DNA from: Qipengyuania aestuarii
GTDB taxonomy: Bacteria > Pseudomonadota > Alphaproteobacteria > Sphingomonadales > Sphingomonadaceae
Length of the DNA: 64,000 bases
Reading direction: 5' to 3'
NCBI RefSeq assembly: GCF_019711535.1
Contig: NZ_JAIGNP010000002.1
Span: 682,001 to 746,000, forward strand
In this document: piece after piece, positions 56,480 through 64,000 of the stretch
Position numbering within the stretch: position 1 is the stretch's first letter
Layout of the letters: each line of letters opens with the position of its first letter
The notes under the pieces: model-generated
Database searches by the model: none
What the model saw: the letters and a program-made list of their open reading frames with translations, nothing else
What the model was told of the DNA's origin: nothing
Made by a program: the position numbers and the translations under genes

Positions 56480-57241
56480 ATGAGCGCGATGACGACAAGA
56501 CCAGAACCCCGCACGCTCGAAGTGCTCAGCTCCGAAACGCTCTCTCCCTCCATGCACCGGCTCGCCCTGGGCGGGGCCGGATTGGCAAATTTCCCCGCAG
56601 GCCAGGCGGGCGGTTACATCAAGCTGATGTTGCCGGCAGAGGGCGAGCGGCCGGTCGTGCGGACCTATACGATCCGCCGCCAGACGCCCGAAGCGCTGAC
56701 AGTCGACTTCGCACTCCATGGCCAGGAGGCTGCCGGACCGGCGACGCGGTTCGCGCTTGAAGCACAGCGCGGCGCCACCGTTCAGGTCGGCGGGCCGGGA
56801 CCGGCCAAGCCCTTGCCGGCGGGGCGGGATTTCTATCTGGTGGCAGGCGACATGACGGCCCTGCCGGCGATCGGCGTCAATCTGGAAGCACTCGACCGGG
56901 AAGCAAAGGGGCACGCGGCGATCGAGATACAGGCCGAAGCCGACCGCCAGCCGATCGACGCGCCGCCCGGGGTGACGATCGAATGGATCGTGAATCCGCA
57001 GCCGGGGCTCGCGCCCGAACTGCTTGTCGAAGCGATGCGGGCGGCCGAACTACCCGATGGCAATGTCGCGGCATGGGCGGCCTGCGAGTTCTCCTCGATG
57101 CGCGCGCTACGGGAGTTCTTCCGCGGCGAGCTGGGCCTTGGCGGAGAGGATCTCTACATCTCCAGCTACTGGAAGCATGGGCTGGAGGAAACGAAACACA
57201 AGGTGCTCAAGCGCGAGGATGCGGAGGCGCAGGCGGCCTGA
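56480..57241 (+). CDS. Siderophore-interacting protein (ferric-siderophore reductase)
   Basis: Flavin reductase of the SIP/ViuB family that releases iron from imported siderophores in the cytosol. The 253-residue protein has the FAD motif RTYTIRR near 54-60 following GGYIKLMLP, a GATVQVGGPGPAK loop, YLVAGDMTALPAIGVNLEAL, and the C-terminal WAACEFSSMRALREFFRGELGL plus SSYWKHGLEETKH, where the Cys-Glu and Tyr-Trp-Lys positions are family hallmarks. ATGs at 56480 and 56489 are both possible. The palindrome just upstream suggests iron repression. Confidence 0.9.
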   Translation: MSAMTTRPEPRTLEVLSSETLSPSMHRLALGGAGLANFPAGQAGGYIKLMLPAEGERPVVRTYTIRRQTPEALTVDFALHGQEAAGPATRFALEAQRGATVQVGGPGPAKPLPAGRDFYLVAGDMTALPAIGVNLEALDREAKGHAAIEIQAEADRQPIDAPPGVTIEWIVNPQPGLAPELLVEAMRAAELPDGNVAAWAACEFSSMRALREFFRGELGLGGEDLYISSYWKHGLEETKHKVLKREDAEAQAA

Positions 57242-57250
57242 ACTGGCGCG

Positions 57251-58807
57251 TCAGCTGCGCGCCCAATCGCTGTCGGCGGGGGTGAGCGTGTCCAGGAACG
57301 TCTCGGCGCTGTCGAGATATTCCTGGCGGCGGTCTTCGTCCATGCGGTCCCAGGTCGAATAGATCCGGCCGATGCGGTGGTTCTTTTCGAGCCGGTCGCG
57401 GTGGCGGTCCATAAAGTGCCAGTATAGCGGGTTGAACGGGCAGGCGCCTTCGCCTGTCTTCTTGCTGGGCGAATAGGCGCAGCCCGAACAGTAATTGCTC
57501 ATCTTGTTGATGTAATTGCCGCTCGCCGCATAGGGTTTGGAGGCCAGCTTGCCGCCATCGGCATAGAGGATCATCGCCGCCACATTGGGCAATTCGACCC
57601 ATTCATAGGCATCGGCGTAGACGACCAGATACCAGTCCTGCACCTCGCGCGGGTCGATGCCCGCCAGCAGCGCGAAATTGCCCAGCACCATCAGCCGCTG
57701 GATATGGTGCGCATGGGCATTGTCGCGGGTGGAGCGGATGGCATCGGCAAGGCAGGCCATGTCGGTTTCGCCGGTCCAGTAGAAATCGGGCAAGCCGCGC
57801 TGGGCGTTCAGCGCATTGGCCTTCTGGAGGTGCGGCATCTGGTGCCAGTAGAAGCCCCGCACATATTCGCGCCAGCCGATGATCTGGCGAATGAAACCCT
57901 CGACTGAATTGATCGGGGCCTTGCCGTCCTTATAGGCCTTCTCGGCGCGCTGGCAGAGCTCCAGCGGATCGAGCAGGCCGAGATTGATGCTGGTGGACAG
58001 CATGGAGTGGAAGAGGTCGTCCTCGCCCGCCACCATCGCGTCCTGATAGGGGCCGAAGCATTCGATCCGTTCGGCGAAGAAGGCGTCGGCGGCTTCCTCC
58101 GCCTCGTCGCTGGTGACGGGCCAGCGGAATGTCTCCAGACTGCCGAAGTGATCGCCGAAGCGGTCCTCGACCAGTTCGATGCACTCCTGCGTGATCTGGT
58201 CGGGCTCGAACTTCGGGCGTTCGGGGGCCGAGAGGCCTTCCTTCGGCGGCTTGCGGTTCTCGCTATCGTAATTCCACTCGCCGCCCTCGGGCTTGTCGCC
58301 GTCCATTAAGAGACCCGTCTTGCGGCGCATCTCGCGGTAGAAATATTCCATGCGCAGCGTGTCGCGGTCTTCCGCCCAGTCATCGAATTCGGCCTGGGTG
58401 CAGATGAAGCGGTCGTCGCGCAGGATTTCGACCTCGCAGGCGAACTTGTCCGCCCACTGGTCCATCTCCTCGCGCACCCGCCACTCGCCCGCCTCGACCA
58501 CGCTGACCAGCCGCGGCGAATGCTCCTCGATGGCGCGAGCAACCTCGCCGGTGAAGCTGCCCGCATTGCCATCATCGTCCAGCTTCACATAGTTGACCGT
58601 CCACCCCGCATCGCGCAGTTCTTCGGCAAAGTGCCGCATGGCGGAAAAGATCAGCACGATCTTCTGCTTGTGATGTTTGACGTAAGTGGCCTCGTCCCAC
58701 ACCTCCATCATCAGGATGACGGTATCGTCCTTGGTGCGGCCCCGGATCGAGGCAAGGTTGCGGGTCAGCTGGTCGCCAAGGATCGGAACGAGAACGGGGC
58801 CGGACAT
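57251..58807 (-). CDS. phrB: FeS-BCP type (6-4) photolyase / bacterial cryptochrome
   Basis: A 518-residue photolyase-cryptochrome of the iron-sulfur bacterial branch. Cys352, Cys440, Cys443 and Cys456 (MACLADA; NYCSGCAYSP; GACPFNP) match the 4Fe-4S ligands of Agrobacterium PhrB (350, 438, 441, 454) with the same spacing. The N-terminal alpha/beta domain (LVPILGDQLTRNLASI) is the antenna domain, and FIRQIIGWREYVRGFYWHQMP with AHHIQRLMVLGNFALLAG form the FAD domain. It uses blue light to repair (6-4) photoproducts. It converges on the SIP gene with ten bases between stops. Confidence 0.95.
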   Translation of the reverse strand: MSGPVLVPILGDQLTRNLASIRGRTKDDTVILMMEVWDEATYVKHHKQKIVLIFSAMRHFAEELRDAGWTVNYVKLDDDGNAGSFTGEVARAIEEHSPRLVSVVEAGEWRVREEMDQWADKFACEVEILRDDRFICTQAEFDDWAEDRDTLRMEYFYREMRRKTGLLMDGDKPEGGEWNYDSENRKPPKEGLSAPERPKFEPDQITQECIELVEDRFGDHFGSLETFRWPVTSDEAEEAADAFFAERIECFGPYQDAMVAGEDDLFHSMLSTSINLGLLDPLELCQRAEKAYKDGKAPINSVEGFIRQIIGWREYVRGFYWHQMPHLQKANALNAQRGLPDFYWTGETDMACLADAIRSTRDNAHAHHIQRLMVLGNFALLAGIDPREVQDWYLVVYADAYEWVELPNVAAMILYADGGKLASKPYAASGNYINKMSNYCSGCAYSPSKKTGEGACPFNPLYWHFMDRHRDRLEKNHRIGRIYSTWDRMDEDRRQEYLDSAETFLDTLTPADSDWARS

Positions 58808-58840
58808 AGTCGCTCAATGCGCGACTGCTAATAGAGTGCC

Positions 58841-61006
58841 TCAGACGAAGCTGTACGGATCCACATCAACCGCCACGCGCACTCCTGGGGGATGGTCGAT
58901 GCGGGCCAGCCAGCGGCGGATCACGTCCTGCAACTGCACGCTGCGCCGGGCGTTCATCAGCAGGCGGTAGCGATAGCGGCCGCGCAATTGCGCCATGGGG
59001 GCGGGGGCGGGGCCCAGGATCATGCAATCGGCGACATCGGGGCGCGTGTCGCCGATGCGGCGGGCGGCCTCGCGCGCTTCGGCTTCGTCTTCTGATGAGA
59101 CGATGATCGAGGCCCAGCGGCCAAAGGGCGGGGCGCCCGCATCGCGGCGCATCTCGGTCTCGGCGGAATAGAAGGCGTTGCGGTCTCCGGCGGCGAGCGC
59201 GGCGATTACGCTGGCTTCGGGATGGCGGGTCTGGATCAGCACTTCGCCGGGCTTGGCCCCGCGGCCCGCACGGCCCGCCACCTGCGCCACCTGCTGATAG
59301 GTCCGCTCGCCCGCGCGCAGATCGCCGCCTTCGAGGCCGAGATCGGCATCGACCACGCCGACCAGCGTCAGTTCGGGAAAGTGGAAGCCCTTGGTGACAA
59401 GCTGCGTGCCGACGATCACATCCACCTCGCCCGCATCGACCTGCGCGATGAATTCCGCCGCGCGGCCGGGGGAATTGAGCGTATCCGATGTCGCCACGAA
59501 CACCCGCGCTTCGGGCAGCCGCTCGGCCACTTCATCCGCGATCCGCTCGACCCCGGGACCGCAGGCGACCAGGCAATCGGGCTCGCCGCATTCCTGGCAG
59601 GCGGCGGGGCTGGGCGCTTCGTGGCCGCAGTGATGGCAGGCGAGGCGGCGGGTGAAGCGGTGCTCCACCAGCCAGGCGCTGCAATTGGGGCACTGGTAAC
59701 GAAAGCCGCAATTGCGGCACAGCGTCAGCGGGGCATAGCCGCGGCGATTGAGGAAGAGCAGCGATTGCTCCCCGCGCTCCAGCCGTTCGGCCACCCCGTC
59801 CACCAGCCGCTGCGCCAGCCACATGCCCTGCGGCGGCTTTTCCTCGGTCAGGTCGATGATGTCGATGCTGGGCAATTGCGCGCCGCCGAACCGGCTTGGC
59901 AGATCGACCTTCTCGTAGATCCCGCTCTCGGCCATCTGCAGGCTTTCGAGCGCGGGCGTGGCGCTGGCGAGGATGATGGGAAACTGTTCGAAATGCGCGC
60001 GCATCACGGCCACGTCGCGCGCGTTGTAGCGCACGCCATCTTCCTGCTTGAAGCTGGTTTCATGCGCTTCGTCGACCACGATCAGGCCGAGCCGGGCGAA
60101 GGGCAGGAACAGCGCAGACCGCGCGCCGACGACCACTTGCGCCTCGCCGCTGGCCACGGCGCGCCAGGCCCGCCGCCGCTCGGTCGATTTGAGCGAGGAG
60201 TGCCACAGCACCGGCACCGTGCCGAAGCGTTCTTCGAAGCGGTGGAGGAAGTTTTCCGTCAGCGCGATTTCGGGCAGCAGGACCAGCACCTGCCGCCCCA
60301 TGCGCAGCGCTTCGGCCACGGGTTCGAAATAGGTTTCTGTCTTGCCCGATCCCGTGACCCCATCGAGCAGGAAGGGCGCGAATTTCCTGTCGCGCACGGC
60401 CTTGGAAAACAGGTCCGACGCCTCGCGCTGCTGATCGCTCAAATCCACAGCTGCGAAATCGGGCCGCGCTTCGGGATAGGGGCGGTCGCAATCGACCTCC
60501 ACCGGCTCCAGCACGCCCTGGTTCACGAGGCCCCGCAGCACGCCTTCGGATACGCCCGCAATGCCCGCCAGTTCGCGGATGGTCGCCTGTTCGCCCTCCA
60601 GCGCCTCCATCGCCGCTTCGCGCTGCGCGGTCATGCGTTCGGGCATGCCGCCGGTCAGGCGGTATTCGGTGATGCTGGCCGGCCCTTTCAGCGCGCCGCC
60701 CGAAGACAGCGCCATCCGCGCCACGCTGGCGAGCGAGGCGACGTAATAATCGGCCGTCCATTCGATTAGCCGCCGCAGGGGCGCGGAAAGCGGCGGGATC
60801 GGAAACAACCCCCTGAGGCCGCGCAATTTCTCCGCAGGAACGTCCGTCCCGGGAAGCCGTTCAGCCTCCCAGACGATCCCCACCACGGTGCGTGGACCCA
60901 GCGGGCATTCCACCACCTGGCCGAGTTCGACGTTCATGCCATCGGGCACCTTGTAGTCGAGCGGGCCCAGCGCGGCATTGAGGACGAGGCAGCGGACGCG
61001 GTTCAT
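58841..61006 (-). CDS. priA: Primosomal protein N' (replication restart helicase)
   Basis: A 721-residue superfamily 2 helicase that restarts collapsed forks. The N-terminal DNA 3'-end binding domain runs to about 105. The helicase motifs are LLDGVTGSGKTETYFEP (Walker A), VVDEAHE (DEAH box) and ILASATPALES. The zinc cluster follows as CRNCGFRYQCPNC and CHHCGHEAPSPAACQECG, eight Cys for two zinc ions. Then come TQLVTKGFHFPELTLVGVVDADLGL and QVAGRAGRG (motifs V-VI). It diverges from the DUF4197 gene by 65 bases. Confidence 0.97.
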   Translation of the reverse strand: MNRVRCLVLNAALGPLDYKVPDGMNVELGQVVECPLGPRTVVGIVWEAERLPGTDVPAEKLRGLRGLFPIPPLSAPLRRLIEWTADYYVASLASVARMALSSGGALKGPASITEYRLTGGMPERMTAQREAAMEALEGEQATIRELAGIAGVSEGVLRGLVNQGVLEPVEVDCDRPYPEARPDFAAVDLSDQQREASDLFSKAVRDRKFAPFLLDGVTGSGKTETYFEPVAEALRMGRQVLVLLPEIALTENFLHRFEERFGTVPVLWHSSLKSTERRRAWRAVASGEAQVVVGARSALFLPFARLGLIVVDEAHETSFKQEDGVRYNARDVAVMRAHFEQFPIILASATPALESLQMAESGIYEKVDLPSRFGGAQLPSIDIIDLTEEKPPQGMWLAQRLVDGVAERLERGEQSLLFLNRRGYAPLTLCRNCGFRYQCPNCSAWLVEHRFTRRLACHHCGHEAPSPAACQECGEPDCLVACGPGVERIADEVAERLPEARVFVATSDTLNSPGRAAEFIAQVDAGEVDVIVGTQLVTKGFHFPELTLVGVVDADLGLEGGDLRAGERTYQQVAQVAGRAGRGAKPGEVLIQTRHPEASVIAALAAGDRNAFYSAETEMRRDAGAPPFGRWASIIVSSEDEAEAREAARRIGDTRPDVADCMILGPAPAPMAQLRGRYRYRLLMNARRSVQLQDVIRRWLARIDHPPGVRVAVDVDPYSFV

Positions 61007-61071
61007 TGAGGCGCCATATGGGCGGGGTAGAGTGCAGGAAACAAGGGTGGGACTTTGTGAGGAGTGATAAA

Positions 61072-61797
61072 ATGACAGATATTCTCGTGAAACCCGCCGC
61101 GCGCGCTTCGATGCTGGACCAGAGACACGGGCGGCGCGCCTTTCTTGGCGGGCTGTCGCTCGGCGGGGCGGGGCTGGCGCTGGCGGGCTGTGCCAGCCTG
61201 CCCGGCTTCAGCATGGTCGATGCGGTGCAGCGCATCCTGTTCCTGTCCACCGACCGCGCTTTCGGGCGGATGCTCAATTCGGGCGGCTTCTGGGATCAGC
61301 AGGTAGCCACGCTCGGCCTCAACAACCTTCTCGGCACGCGGGGCGATGTGCTGTCGCGCATCCTCACCTCGGCCCTGTTCAAGGACCGCCTGCAGGATGC
61401 CTTTGCCGATATCGCCTATGACGGGGCCCAGCGCGCCGCCCCGCTGGTGACCGATGCGGTGCGCACGATCGGCATCCAGAACGCGATCGATCTGGTCAAT
61501 GGCGGGCCGACCGCGGCGACCGGTTTCCTGCGCGATTCGATGGGCCGCGCGCTGATCGATGCGATGGTGCCCGAACTGGGCGATGCCATGCGCGTGGCGC
61601 AGGATCCGCTGGTCGGCGAGCTGGTCTCCGCGCTCGCGGGCCGCAATTTCGCCGATGCCACCGCGCGCTTCGCCAACAATCTCGACGATACGATCTGGCG
61701 CGAGATCGGGCTGGAGGAAGCGGCCATCCGCCGCGATCCGCGTTCCACCCGCGATCCGCTGATTATCGGCGTGTTCGGCACGGCCTCGCGCCTCTAG
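61072..61797 (+). CDS. DUF4197 lipoprotein with Tat-like signal
   Basis: A 241-residue protein from the ATG at 61072 with TGAGGAG upstream. The signal has twin arginines (HGRRAFLGGLSLGGAGLALAGC) and a lipobox LAGC, so it is probably a Tat-exported lipoprotein. The mature helical domain matches DUF4197: VDAVQRILFLSTDRAFGRMLNSGGFWDQQVATLGL, LTSALFKDRLQDAFADIAYDGAQRAAPLV and LIDAMVPELGDAMRVAQDP. Family function is unknown. Frames upstream to 61006 overlap the priA start and are rejected. Confidence 0.82.
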   Translation: MTDILVKPAARASMLDQRHGRRAFLGGLSLGGAGLALAGCASLPGFSMVDAVQRILFLSTDRAFGRMLNSGGFWDQQVATLGLNNLLGTRGDVLSRILTSALFKDRLQDAFADIAYDGAQRAAPLVTDAVRTIGIQNAIDLVNGGPTAATGFLRDSMGRALIDAMVPELGDAMRVAQDPLVGELVSALAGRNFADATARFANNLDDTIWREIGLEEAAIRRDPRSTRDPLIIGVFGTASRL

Positions 61798-61863
61798 CCG
61801 CCGCGCACCCCAATCGCTAAGGCTGCCGGGGAATCGCAAATCGCTTCCCCGGAGCCTGATCAC

Positions 61864-62523
61864 ATGAAATTCTTCGTCGACACCGCCGACATCGCCGACA
61901 TCAAGGAAATGGCCGACACCGGCCTGCTCGATGGCGTCACCACCAACCCCTCGCTGATCGCCAAGTCGGGTCGCGACTTCATGGAAGTGACCAAGGAAAT
62001 CTGCGATCTCGTGGATGGCCCGGTCAGCGCCGAAGTCGTCGCGCTCGATCACGAGACGATGATGAAGGAAGCCGAAACGCTGCGGAAGATCGCGGACAAT
62101 GTCTGCATCAAGGTGCCGCTGACGATCGATGGCCTCAAGACCTGCAAGAAGCTGACCTCGGACGGTACCAAGGTAAACGTCACACTGTGCTTTTCCGCCA
62201 ATCAGGCACTGCTGGCCGCCAAGGCCGGCGCGACCTTCGTGTCGCCTTTCGTGGGCCGCCATGACGATAATGGCCTCGACGGCATGGAACTGATCGCCGA
62301 CATCCGCCGCATCTACGACAATTACGATTTCGGCACCGAAATCCTCGTCGCCAGCATCCGCAACCCGGTCCATGTGCTGAAAAGCGCGCTGATCGGGGCC
62401 GATGTCGCGACCATGCCGCCTGCCGTCATCAAGGGGCTGTTCAAGCATATCCTGACCGACAAGGGCATCGAAGGTTTCGTTGCCGACTGGGAAAAGACTG
62501 GCCAGACGATCCCGACGTCCTAA
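61864..62523 (+). CDS. fsa: Transaldolase, short FSA/TalC type
   Basis: A 219-residue class I aldolase: [16 protein letters not shown], then [17 protein letters not shown], the Schiff-base lysine in NVCIKVPLT (Lys83), and [32 protein letters not shown], followed by [29 protein letters not shown]. The group holds fructose-6-phosphate aldolases and true short transaldolases; context does not decide between them, though a role in the non-oxidative pentose phosphate pathway is usual. The next gene, cobT, starts 10 bases after its stop. Confidence 0.93.
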   Translation: MKFFVDTADIADIKEMADTGLLDGVTTNPSLIAKSGRDFMEVTKEICDLVDGPVSAEVVALDHETMMKEAETLRKIADNVCIKVPLTIDGLKTCKKLTSDGTKVNVTLCFSANQALLAAKAGATFVSPFVGRHDDNGLDGMELIADIRRIYDNYDFGTEILVASIRNPVHVLKSALIGADVATMPPAVIKGLFKHILTDKGIEGFVADWEKTGQTIPTS

Positions 62524-62533
62524 CTAGGAAACC

Positions 62534-64000
62534 ATGGCAGACCAGACCCCCCTCGACCTGTTCAAGCAGGCGCTGACCGGCACGGCCCGCGCAATCGCGC
62601 AAGAACCCGAGGTCGAGGTGGCCTGGAGCGCGGACAGTCCCGCCCAATCGGGCAAGAACTTCCGCGTGCCTCTGCCCGGCCGCACGCTCCCGCCCGAACA
62701 GGCGCGGGAAGCGCGCGGTTTTGCCGACAGTTTCGCGCTCAAGCTGCGCCATCATAACGAAAGCGTGCACGCCAAGGGCGCGCCGCCCGAACCGATTGCG
62801 CGCGCCTGCTACGATGCGATCGAGCGGGTACGGTACGAAGCGATCGGCTCCACGCGCTTTTCGGGCATGAAGGGCAATCTCGATGCCGCGGTGGAATTGC
62901 GCACGGCCAGCGATCCCATCGCGCGCGCCAATGAGTCGAAAGAAGTACCACTGCCGACCGCGCTCTCGCTCATGCTGCGCGAGGCGCTGACGGGCGAGGC
63001 CATCCCCGAACGCGCGCAGCACGGGGTCGATCTTGTGCGCGAGGAAATCCTGTCGCGCATCGGCACGGATATGGAAGACCTCGCGGGCGCGCTGGATGAT
63101 CAGCGCGCCTTCCAGGATCTGACACTCGACATGCTGCGGCATCTCGAACTGACGCTGCCCGACACGCCCGAGGACGAGAGCCGCGACGATGGCGAGGACG
63201 AGGAAGGCGAGGCGCCCGAGGAAGATCAGGATTCCGACGAGGAAGACGACGGCGAGGCCCAGCCGCAGGAAAGCGATGCGCGCGGCGAAGTCGTCGACGG
63301 CGAGGCTGACGGCGATGCCGAACAGGACACCGATGGCGAGCAGGAAATGTCGGACGGCGATCCGTCGGACGAGGAGGGGGAAGGCATGCAGCCCGTCCGC
63401 CCGAACCGCCCGTGGACCGACCTGCCCGAAGATTTCGACTACAAGCACTATACCGACAAGTTCGACGAGGTGATCGAAGCGCCCGAGCTGTGCGATCACG
63501 AGGAACTGGACCGGCTGCGCACCTATCTCGACAGCCAGCTGGCGGGATTGCAGGGCGTGGTGACACGGCTCGCCAACCGGCTCCAGCGCCGCCTGATGGC
63601 GCAGCAGAACCGCAGCTGGGATTTCGACCAGGAAGAAGGCATGCTCGATGCCGCGCGGCTGACCCGCGTGGTGGTCAGCCCCGGCCATGCATTGAGCTAC
63701 AAGATCGAGCGCGATACCGAGTTCAAGGACACGGTCGTCACCCTGCTGATCGACAATTCGGGGTCCATGCGCGGCCGCCCGATCTCCATCGCCGCCATCA
63801 GCGCCGATATCATGGCGCGCACGCTCGAACGCTGCGGCGTGAAGACCGAAATCCTCGGCTTCACCACCCGCGCGTGGAAGGGCGGGCAGAGCCGCGAGGC
63901 ATGGCTGGCCGACGGCCGCCCCGCCAATCCCGGCCGCCTCAACGATCTGCGCCACATCGTCTACAAGAAAGCCGACGAGCCATGGCGCCGCGCGCGCCGC
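62534..64000 (+). CDS. cobT: Cobaltochelatase subunit CobT (3' end outside window)
   Basis: The frame opens at the ATG at 62534 (TAGGAA upstream) and is still open at base 64000, giving 489 residues. It has a helical N-terminal domain, a very acidic stretch from about 210 to 290, a [28 protein letters not shown] segment typical of CobT, and a von Willebrand A domain with MIDAS motif [11 protein letters not shown] near 410. CobT with CobS is the AAA+ chaperone pair that drives CobN to insert cobalt into hydrogenobyrinic acid diamide in aerobic B12 synthesis. The partner genes would lie outside the window. Confidence 0.93.
   Translation, partial: MADQTPLDLFKQALTGTARAIAQEPEVEVAWSADSPAQSGKNFRVPLPGRTLPPEQAREARGFADSFALKLRHHNESVHAKGAPPEPIARACYDAIERVRYEAIGSTRFSGMKGNLDAAVELRTASDPIARANESKEVPLPTALSLMLREALTGEAIPERAQHGVDLVREEILSRIGTDMEDLAGALDDQRAFQDLTLDMLRHLELTLPDTPEDESRDDGEDEEGEAPEEDQDSDEEDDGEAQPQESDARGEVVDGEADGDAEQDTDGEQEMSDGDPSDEEGEGMQPVRPNRPWTDLPEDFDYKHYTDKFDEVIEAPELCDHEELDRLRTYLDSQLAGLQGVVTRLANRLQRRLMAQQNRSWDFDQEEGMLDAARLTRVVVSPGHALSYKIERDTEFKDTVVTLLIDNSGSMRGRPISIAAISADIMARTLERCGVKTEILGFTTRAWKGGQSREAWLADGRPANPGRLNDLRHIVYKKADEPWRRARR

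Overview
This is a GC-rich bacterial chromosome segment, most likely from an alphaproteobacterium of the order Sphingomonadales, probably the Erythrobacteraceae. The evidence is a circularly permuted two-piece tmRNA whose tag reads ANDNEALALAA, an F1 ATP synthase operon (atpHAGDC) without the F0 genes beside it, the alphaproteobacterial families DUF2794 and short Hda/HdaA, an iron-sulfur photolyase of the PhrB type, and many TonB-receptor and small lipoprotein genes. I saw no rRNA, tRNA, insertion sequence, integrase, prophage or CRISPR array. Most of the window is ordinary core genome.

Layout. 1-0.8 kb: 3' end of a TonB-dependent receptor and its terminator. 0.9-5.9 kb: an ABC export pair (ybbA/ybbP type) diverging from tesA, then recF. 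6.1-6.6 kb: two near-identical 39-residue membrane peptides and a PspC protein. 6.6-10.1 kb: a minus-strand operon lemA - two TPM-domain proteins - Nudix hydrolase - SDR. 10.3-11.2 kb: mscL and ssrA (tmRNA). 11.8-15.6 kb: an arginine catabolic operon (M20 hydrolase, astA, astB), divergent from malate synthase glcB. 17.9-24.1 kb: a PilZ protein, then the outer-membrane biogenesis cluster lptD-surA-pdxA-rsmA, divergent from pepA. 24.2-27.9 kb: pepA, a DUF2256 zinc peptide, holC, a lipoprotein, ndk and an NTF2-like gene whose ribosome binding site lies in a hairpin. 27.9-31 kb: purM, purN, a small membrane protein and a sulfotransferase, divergent from a DUF2066 gene, hdaA, cysE and DUF2794. 34-37.2 kb: two membrane proteins and an SDR. 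37.3-43 kb: gph, glmU, a small HNH protein, a secreted prolyl oligopeptidase and an Aur1-like PAP2 protein. 43.2-48.5 kb: atpH-atpA-orf-atpG-lipoprotein gene-atpD-atpC. 48.7-57.3 kb: a more accessory stretch with a trypsin-like protease, ada, orphan membrane and secreted proteins, a serine hydrolase with an AraC regulator, a CPBP protease and a siderophore-interacting reductase. 57.2-64 kb: phrB, priA, a DUF4197 lipoprotein, a transaldolase and the 5' part of cobT.

The least explained items are a degenerate direct repeat of about 70-115 bp that brackets the serine hydrolase/AraC pair (52.84 and 55.10 kb), a hairpin that covers the Shine-Dalgarno of the gene at 27.48 kb, the twin micro-membrane proteins before pspC, and two extra small genes embedded in the ATP synthase operon. 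None of these proves a new system. They are the places where known gene families do not account for the sequence.
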